Positions 62,188-64,000 of a stretch of 64,000 bases of DNA are shown piece after piece (within the stretch, counting starts at the first letter, position 1; each line of letters opens with the position of its first letter). A program made the translations under genes and the position numbers. Origin of the DNA: Bacillota bacterium. Its GTDB lineage: Bacteria; Bacillota; Clostridia; Peptostreptococcales; Anaerovoracaceae. The stretch is from the NCBI GenBank assembly GCA_030526355.1, contig JAUNDC010000013.1, positions 1-64,000 on the forward strand. The letters run 5' to 3'. The notes beneath the pieces are model-generated. The model worked only from the letters and a program-made list of their open reading frames with translations, was not told the origin of the DNA and made no database searches.

Positions 62188-62936
62188 TATTCTTCACCTC
62201 CCCTGTCGACAAACTCTCCAAGAGGCAGATAGCTGCTCTGGGTGTTCCTGATGAATTCGCATGCATCCGCTTCGGACATCTTCCAGTTTGTTGGACACAT
62301 GCTGAGAATATCTATCAGGCAGAAGCCTTCGCCGTTCATCTGCTTCGTGAGGGCCTTCTTTATTGCTTTCTTTGTCTTTTCGATGTTTGCAGGTGTATTC
62401 ACAGCACAGCGAGCCAGATAAGCCATATCCGTCTGTCCGAGAATTTTCGCTATATCAACCATACTTCCGTCCTTTTTCTCGTCTCTTCCAAAAGGCGTGG
62501 TCGATGTCTTCATTCCCGGCAGGGATGTAGGTGACATCTGTCCTCCTGTCATGCCGAATACACTGTTGTTTATTACTATTGCCAGAATGTTGTCATTTCT
62601 TATGGCGCTGTACAGTGTTGATTCAATTCCTATGCTGTATGCGGAACCGTCTCCCGGACGGGCAATAACCAGCGCATCCGGTCTGGCATTCTTGATTCCC
62701 GCTGCTACAGGTATTGTTCTGCCATGGGCACTCATTACTGTGTTGTATTTCAGCGCAAACTGGCCGAACTGTCCACAGGCAACGTCGTCCACTGTAATTA
62801 TCCGGTCACTGACTCCAAGCTCACTTACCGCCTCGGCAATCACGCGGCACACTATACCGTGTCCACAGCCCGGACACCAGGATGCCTGCTGTGTCATATC
62901 TATGTCTTTTGGTAATCTGTATTCCAATTCAGGCAC
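62187..62936 (-). CDS. 2-oxoacid:ferredoxin oxidoreductase, beta (thiamine diphosphate) subunit
   Basis: 249 residues. W-C-P-G-C-G-H-G (near residue 21) and G-D-G-S-A-Y-S-I-G...N-N-S-V-F-G-M-T-G-G-Q bind ThDP and Mg, as in KorB/VorB. Only two of the cluster cysteines usual in PorB are seen, so the iron-sulfur content is not certain. Starts 5 bases after the alpha subunit. Confidence 0.92.
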   Translation of the reverse strand: MPELEYRLPKDIDMTQQASWCPGCGHGIVCRVIAEAVSELGVSDRIITVDDVACGQFGQFALKYNTVMSAHGRTIPVAAGIKNARPDALVIARPGDGSAYSIGIESTLYSAIRNDNILAIVINNSVFGMTGGQMSPTSLPGMKTSTTPFGRDEKKDGSMVDIAKILGQTDMAYLARCAVNTPANIEKTKKAIKKALTKQMNGEGFCLIDILSMCPTNWKMSEADACEFIRNTQSSYLPLGEFVDRGGEE

Positions 62937-62940
62937 CTCC

Positions 62941-64000
62941 TTAATACTTCTCCAGCATTTCTTTAGCTATTTCAACTATCTTGAACTCACTGGTGTTGTC
63001 CCAGTACTCCCCGTAGAATTCCACAGGGTGTCTGTTTTCATCAGCCAGTATTACGTCATCCTTCATCTGTCCCAGGATGTTTCTCTCCACATCCAGAATG
63101 CCCTTTACCTGAGAGCCCAGTTCGTCAAAGGCCTTCTTAGGGAAAGGCCACAGGGTGATCGGTCTTATCATTCCCAGCCTGATGCCTTCCTTTCTCGCTC
63201 TGGCTATTGCTGACTTTGCAACTCTCGCACTGGTTCCGTATGCTACGATTACAATCTCTGCATCCTCTGTTTCAACCTCTTCCCAGCGCTGCTCCTCTGC
63301 TTCCATCCGGCCGTACTTGTCAAGAATATATGCCGGATATTTGTGTCCGCCGTCTTCCCAGTCCCAGTACCTGTTCCATATTGCTCTCTGAGGCTCGTCC
63401 TCTTTGCGAGGTCTTATGTACCAGTCGTACTTCTCCATGTCATGTTCTTTCATCTCAGGCAGCTCCACAGGCTCCATCATCTGTCCCAGCGCCGCATCTG
63501 TAGCGATAATAACCGGATGACGGTATTTCTCTGCCAGATCAAAGGCACCGTATGCCAGGTCTACACTTTCCTGAACGCTGCATGGAGCCAGCACTATTGT
63601 TCTGTAATCTCCATGGCCGCCGCCTCTTGTCAGCTGCCAGTAGTCGCCCTGTCCCATGAAAATGTCTCCCAGCGCGCAGCCGATACGCTGCACGTCAACG
63701 ATTACAGCCGGCAGGTCGCTTCCGCAGAGATATGAGATACCTTCCTGCTTAAGCGAAAAACCCGGACCTGACGTTGTTGTCAGGGCTCTTGCTCCTGCGG
63801 CAGCTGCTCCAAACAGCATGTTCACACCGCAGAGCTCCGACTCTGTCTGGACGCATTTGCCTCCAACCTCATCCATTCTCCAGCTCAGGTATTCCAGAAT
63901 ATCTGTCTGTGGTGTAATCGGATATCCGCTAAAAAATCTGCATCCGGCACGGAGACATGATTCTGCCAGTGCCTGATTGCCTTTCATCAGTACTTTTGCC
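62941..64000 (-). CDS. 2-oxoacid:ferredoxin oxidoreductase, alpha subunit (5' end outside the window)
   Basis: At least 352 codons. The frame is open to the window edge and reads A-K-V-L-M-K-G-N-Q-A-L-A-E, so the true start (probably an M-x-K-V-L-M-K-G-N type) is one or a few codons beyond the edge. S-G-Y-P-I-T-P-Q-T-D-I is the 2-oxoacid substrate loop, and the T-S-G-P-G-F-S-L motif is present. The type fits VorA/KorA: branched-chain or 2-oxoglutarate-like substrates. A small ferredoxin (delta) subunit is not in view and may lie just beyond. Confidence 0.92.
   Translation of the reverse strand, partial: AKVLMKGNQALAESCLRAGCRFFSGYPITPQTDILEYLSWRMDEVGGKCVQTESELCGVNMLFGAAAAGARALTTTSGPGFSLKQEGISYLCGSDLPAVIVDVQRIGCALGDIFMGQGDYWQLTRGGGHGDYRTIVLAPCSVQESVDLAYGAFDLAEKYRHPVIIATDAALGQMMEPVELPEMKEHDMEKYDWYIRPRKEDEPQRAIWNRYWDWEDGGHKYPAYILDKYGRMEAEEQRWEEVETEDAEIVIVAYGTSARVAKSAIARARKEGIRLGMIRPITLWPFPKKAFDELGSQVKGILDVERNILGQMKDDVILADENRHPVEFYGEYWDNTSEFKIVEIAKEMLEKY

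Noticed and set aside
1..64000. CRISPR arrays, rRNA genes, insertion sequences
   Set aside because: No regularly spaced repeats, no rRNA motifs and no complete transposase gene were seen.

Overview
The window looks like a chromosome segment of an anaerobic, amino-acid-fermenting member of the Clostridia. Evidence: Gram-positive Shine-Dalgarno sites and sigma-A promoters; the purR-spoVG and prs-pth-mfd neighbourhoods known from Firmicutes; a T-box in front of ileS; many two-gene to six-gene operons; ferredoxin-linked 2-oxoacid oxidoreductases (iorAB and a vor/kor-type set) with acyl-CoA ligase, family III CoA-transferase and aminotransferase genes. An Anaerovoracaceae/Mogibacterium-like lineage is plausible but cannot be fixed from sequence alone.

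Layout. 1-1.2 kb: two accessory small genes abutting the 3' end of the tmRNA gene, probably one end of an integrated element. 1.2-5 kb: ssrA, a small coiled-coil gene, smpB, three tandem signal peptidase I paralogues and an RluA-type pseudouridine synthase. 5-9 kb: a membrane-anchored MltG-like fragment, class II fructose-bisphosphate aldolase, then a divergent MocR regulator/LysE exporter pair. 9-17.8 kb: uvrB-uvrA followed tightly by a GPH transporter, an EamA transporter and pncB, under a promoter region that carries a 57-bp duplication. 17.9-23.1 kb: a gene fragment, an unknown gene, and paaK-iorB-iorA for aryl-pyruvate oxidation. 23.2-28.8 kb: tRNA-Gly(CCC), hbd, an amino acid permease, a HAD phosphatase and citrate synthase. 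28.8-32.2 kb: EamA, CoA-type Nudix, nitrilase-like amidase and a BMP lipoprotein in one operon. 32.3-37.6 kb: a P-loop protein, rlmN, a small unknown gene and ileS behind a T-box. 37.6-39.9 kb: a polar amino acid ABC transporter. 40-47.9 kb: murC, a half-length glmU, prs, pth, mfd and dapB in one direction, divergent from purR and spoVG (48-49.3 kb). 49.3-50.8 kb: pyruvate kinase.

50.9-58 kb is an accessory block that is visibly richer in A+T: a Septu-like ATPase/HNH pair, an Fn3 remnant, an unknown membrane protein with an acidic tail, a WYL-domain regulator, a histidine-phosphatase homologue lacking its second histidine, an unknown gene preceded by a frameshifted small gene, and a PP2A-like phosphatase. 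58-64 kb: a catabolic operon (2-oxoacid oxidoreductase alpha-beta-gamma, CoA-transferase, aminotransferase) that ends in a wrecked sodium:solute symporter gene.

The points most worth a second look: only the middle signal peptidase of the three keeps the Ser/Lys dyad; IleRS is the type 2 form with a GIHH signature in place of HIGH; the uvrBA promoter region is duplicated; GlmU lacks its uridylyltransferase half; the 59-64 kb operon is a transamination/oxidation/CoA-transfer pathway of unassigned substrate; and the Septu-like pair sits beside a WYL regulator and an unrecognised membrane protein.
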